Shown: one piece after another, positions 60,569-64,000 of the stretch
How positions within the stretch are numbered: position 1 is the stretch's first letter
Layout of the letters: each line of letters begins with the position of its first letter
From: Acanthacorydalis orientalis
Lineage: Eukaryota > Arthropoda > Insecta > Megaloptera > Corydalidae
Length of the DNA stretch: 64,000 nt
Direction of reading: 5' to 3'
Assembly (NCBI GenBank): GCA_034766995.1
Contig: CM068316.1
Coordinates: 14,153,000 to 14,216,999 of the forward strand
Made by a program: the position numbers and the translations under genes
The notes under the pieces: model-generated
Seen by the model: the letters and a program-made list of their open reading frames with translations, nothing else
Database searches by the model: none
Told to the model about the DNA's origin: nothing

Positions 60569-61546
60569 TATATACTCGTATCCAATTTTATATGTTTAAT
60601 TTACATAAGAAATAAATTTACATTCATTTCTAATAAAATATATGAAATCTATTCTAAAAGATCAGTCTAAAAATTTATTTTAGAAAATAATATACATATA
60701 TAACTATTATATACCATTTGGTTTTAATTAATCTGCCCTAATAATATGTACTTGTTCCAGTATTTTTATCATTTCTGAAAACAATGCTGATCCTTTTCAA
60801 TTACCTTACAACATGTGATTAACCATTCTGATTAATTCAGATGATTCGAGTGTGAGATAACGTCTTTCCTTTGAAATTCATTTTGATTTTTGAAAATAGA
60901 AAAAAAACAGAACAAAATCAGATAAATACACGGAATGTGGATCCATAAAAAAAGTGACAGTGTGTGAAATATTGCTATTACCGGACAAGATTAAAAAACA
61001 TTTCTCTTACAACTCACTGTAGTTTTCATTTATTGCGACCTCTATTAACTATTTCACCATTAGATACAAAGTTCTCATATATAATGCTTTCAATATCTAA
61101 AAGTATAATTTACTGACAATGTCGTGTGTTTTTTAATCATAATAAAGATAGTAAGTTCTACTTAAGTGACTAGAGTTTCATTTTAACCGTGCAACCATGA
61201 CTCATTATTTATAGTAATATAATTAATGAAATTAAGAGCAGTTTCTTGTCTCGTTATCAAATCCTTACACACTTCTTGATGTCAAAAAGTTTGGTAATTT
61301 TAATGATTTTCCAATCTTGAATAAAATCGTAATCACTTGAAACATTCCGGGGTAAGACAACACATTTCATCTTGAATGAATTAATTTAGAAAGAACATCG
61401 CAGAATAATGATACATATAGTATGTGAATAATATTTTTTTAATTAATGTTATATATACATATAATATTAATATTTTCGTACAAGTATGATATTTTCTGAA
61501 TAAATCTTAAAAATTCTCGACAAAACGTCAGATTTGTGGATATATA

Positions 61547-61581
<35 letters not shown>

Positions 61582-61999
61582 CAGAATTAAGAAAATAAAA
61601 TATATAATAATAATATAGACACTGGATAAATTATTTTCACAAATCGACTTCTCACTAATTTCACAAATGATTAACTTTTTTGATCAAAAATATTCAATAA
61701 TTGACTACTGATTATTTCTACCTTATCAATAAAAAATTATTGGATATTTTTAATAAAAAAAATATAATTTGTGATGTGACTGGGAATACATCTATCTATA
61801 TATAAAAAATATTCTGTAAAATCTTAAAAAAGACAATTTTTTTAAAAAAAAAACATGTCGAGATTTTATATTGAATTATTATTAATCATGAAATCCGAAG
61901 TTACACGAAATTTTCACGAAAAATTATGATATGGGTGTCATAACAAGTACAATCAAATATGCGACTTTATAAAACAACTACGTTGCAATATGTCTGCCA

Positions 62000-62005
<6 letters not shown>

Positions 62006-62040
<35 letters not shown>

Positions 62041-62120
62041 TACATATATATATATATATATAAACATACATATATATATATACATATAAATATACATATA
62101 TATATATATATATATATACA
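62006..62120. repeat. Compound (TA)n microsatellite
   Basis: TA runs with AAATATACA and AAACATACA interruptions, about 115 bp. Confidence 0.95.
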
Positions 62121-63369
62121 GTTAATTTGAAAAGATTTGTCATGCAGATTGAATTCAATAACTTGTCTTTAAATAACTCAATCAAAGTGCAAAACGAGAA
62201 ATAGGTTGAAGCGAGAATGAAAAGCGGATAATCCAAAATTCTTTCAAATTGGAAAATAAAGATAATGAAGACTTATGTGTGTTGTGCAGTGAGGCGTTAT
62301 CTTTCGACAACTGCAAACGAGAGTAGTAATCAATGACTAAACCGTACGAAAAAGACATATGTCAGTTACACAACTAAGTGTATATACAAAACACACTTGA
62401 CCCAAATTTACATTAGTTTTAATCAAACTCTTTCTCTCTTTTCACACTTGAAACATATATATATATATATAGTATTTTTTAAATATTTTCAATTAATACA
62501 ATCAACATATTTTTATTAAATATAAATATTGAACATTTCACATCCATTTCTCATGTTATAAATAGGCCAACAAAACACTTTATAAATAAATATTTTTATA
62601 TGTCTTTATTATTATCAAATTAAGCGTATTTTGTTAAAGGATGAAATATTTATTTCCACTGAAGTTGAATTAATATGTTTTTCATAGAGTAAATATTTGA
62701 GTTAATATCCTAAAAAATAAACTAGTTAAAAGAAATAAATATAAAAAAAATATCTTCAGAAGGCTTCAGCCAGCCAAAGTAAATTAACTTTAAAAATTGT
62801 TATAAAACTTTTGATGATATTCTGAATACCAATATAAAACATAAATGACGGTATAAATTTCGACATAAGACGAGCAGACGTACGAATATATTTTTTTATA
62901 TATAAAAAATGTATGACTGATATAAAAATTGGTGATCGATTCTAAGACATTGAACATACATGAAAAAATACTTTTCGAATAGCAAATGTTTGTCTGATCT
63001 GAATGTAAACTTGAACAAGTTTGCATGAACAATATTTAAGTTTAAAAGTTACTCTGAAACAAGAAATAAGTTATCTATAACCTTTTTTCTGCCTGAAAAC
63101 ATTGATAAGGAATTGATTCTTGAGATGAATGAAAGTGTTTGTTTTTTTGATAAAAGAAATTCGTGGCAAGTTTAACGAATCAAATCGCTTGAATAAGTAT
63201 ATTTACTTTTGTAGAAAATTTATTTAAAATAACAGTATTACAACTTATTTTTGTTATAAGAAGTATTATGTTATTATCCATATTATTAGACTTTCTGTAG
63301 TCTGTATGAATTGTAACATACTGTATTAGTTTTGATATTAAGTTACTATTTAATCATGTCATTTGACTT

Positions 63370-63402
<33 letters not shown>

Positions 63403-64000
63403 ATATAAAACCATAAATGAAAATATTTATTATTGTTCTAAAAAGATTTGACATTTATAACTTAATAGCGAAAAAGTAACATTGATAAGAAAGTTTTAAG
63501 TTATCTCAGAGACTTTTGAACCATTTAAATAATCATTTGATTATGCATATACAAATAAAAGTAGTAATCAATAAGATTTCAGTATGTTGCCCAATCTATA
63601 CAAATTATAATTGCATAAAAGTTATTCGAATATAAAGTATAAAGGTTGCTGTCCTTATTAAAATATTTAACAAACACATATTATTAATTTTTATTTCAAT
63701 TTATGAGCATTTTAATATTTATACTATGTTCTTTTAATCTTGGAAGCACAAAAAATCTAACTCTTCTTTGTAGCTTTCCTGCCTGAAATTGTTCTGTACT
63801 TTCGTGATATGAAGGTTTATAAATAAACAACTAAATACACAAAAGCCTAAATCAAATTTATCAATAATAAATTTTCAATGTTTTAATAAGGAAACTAATT
63901 GTGGTTGGAAATAATTCATTCTACATAACTGATATTTGTAAATGTGAGGATAAGAGTACAAAAATGTGAAATATTAACTGGATGTAAGGGATATTACGAA

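Larger units (their letters stand above)
58858..64000. other. AT-rich DNA with microsatellites, no recognisable gene
   Basis: Microsatellites at 59009-59056, 59849-59892 (TA then GT), 60508-60566, 61547-61578, 62006-62120 and 63370-63409. Minus ORFs at 62006-62236 and 62790-63032 are unrecognised, the first partly a translated TA array. No element termini were seen. Confidence 0.55.

Noticed and set aside
1..64000. tRNA or rRNA genes
   Set aside because: No segment showed the TTCGANNC/TGG A and B box arrangement with an acceptor stem, nor rRNA-like blocks, by eye; a covariance-model scan would be decisive.

Overview
This is a very A+T-rich eukaryotic window with dozens of long (TA)n microsatellites and no confident complete host gene. 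Several non-repetitive islands are richer in G+C and CpG. The transposon set is mariner subfamilies, a jockey-like non-LTR relic, piggyBac-, hAT- and pogo-like miniatures, and a DUF4817/DDE_3-type Tc1/mariner relative. Together these suggest an insect, plausibly a hymenopteran, but no host gene fixes the taxon. The window looks like intergenic or long intronic DNA. Most open reading frames are translated TA repeats (Tyr-Ile runs) or chance.

Layout. 0-3.3 kb: AT-rich DNA, a ~158-bp tandem duplication (2380-2704) and mariner-like family 2 copy 1 (2733-3253). 5.1-6.45 kb: degenerate jockey-like relic on the + strand. 6.5-11.3 kb: three mariner copies with cecropia/Hsmar1-like ends. 14.2-17.6 kb: family 2 copy 2, a possible 72-bp piggyBac-like miniature and an end-to-end irritans-like mariner fossil (16371-17627). 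18.4-24.8 kb: two more cecropia-type copies around 5 kb of AT-rich DNA with a TATA-bearing CpG-rich patch. 26.3-30.2 kb: a MITE with ~39-bp ends, an unrecognised 91-codon ORF with a downstream AATAAA, a ~107-nt hairpin and a dead DUF4817/DDE_3-type transposase. 33.4-37.6 kb: a CpG-rich unique block, a piggyBac-like MITE and a 5'-truncated mariner. 39.9-44.1 kb: an hAT-like MITE with an 8-bp target duplication, a diverged ~180-190-bp duplication, an array of palindromes built on CAAAGTC/GACTTTG, and a 451-bp element with ACCGTATATCTCG ends. 47.0-47.4 kb: a possible 3'-terminal exon. 47.6-58.9 kb: three more cecropia-type copies, family 2 copy 3 and a pogo/Tigger-like relic. 58.9-64 kb: AT-rich DNA with microsatellites.

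The main result is a local population of eight short (540-591 bp) cecropia-type mariner derivatives. Seven keep both ends and the DNA-binding domain but lack the catalytic domain. The eighth (6510-7075) has lost the DNA-binding domain and keeps the C-terminus. All autonomous-type transposase copies seen here (irritans-like, DUF4817/DDE_3-type, and the truncated mariner) carry frameshifts, stops or replaced catalytic aspartates, so nothing here encodes an active transposase.
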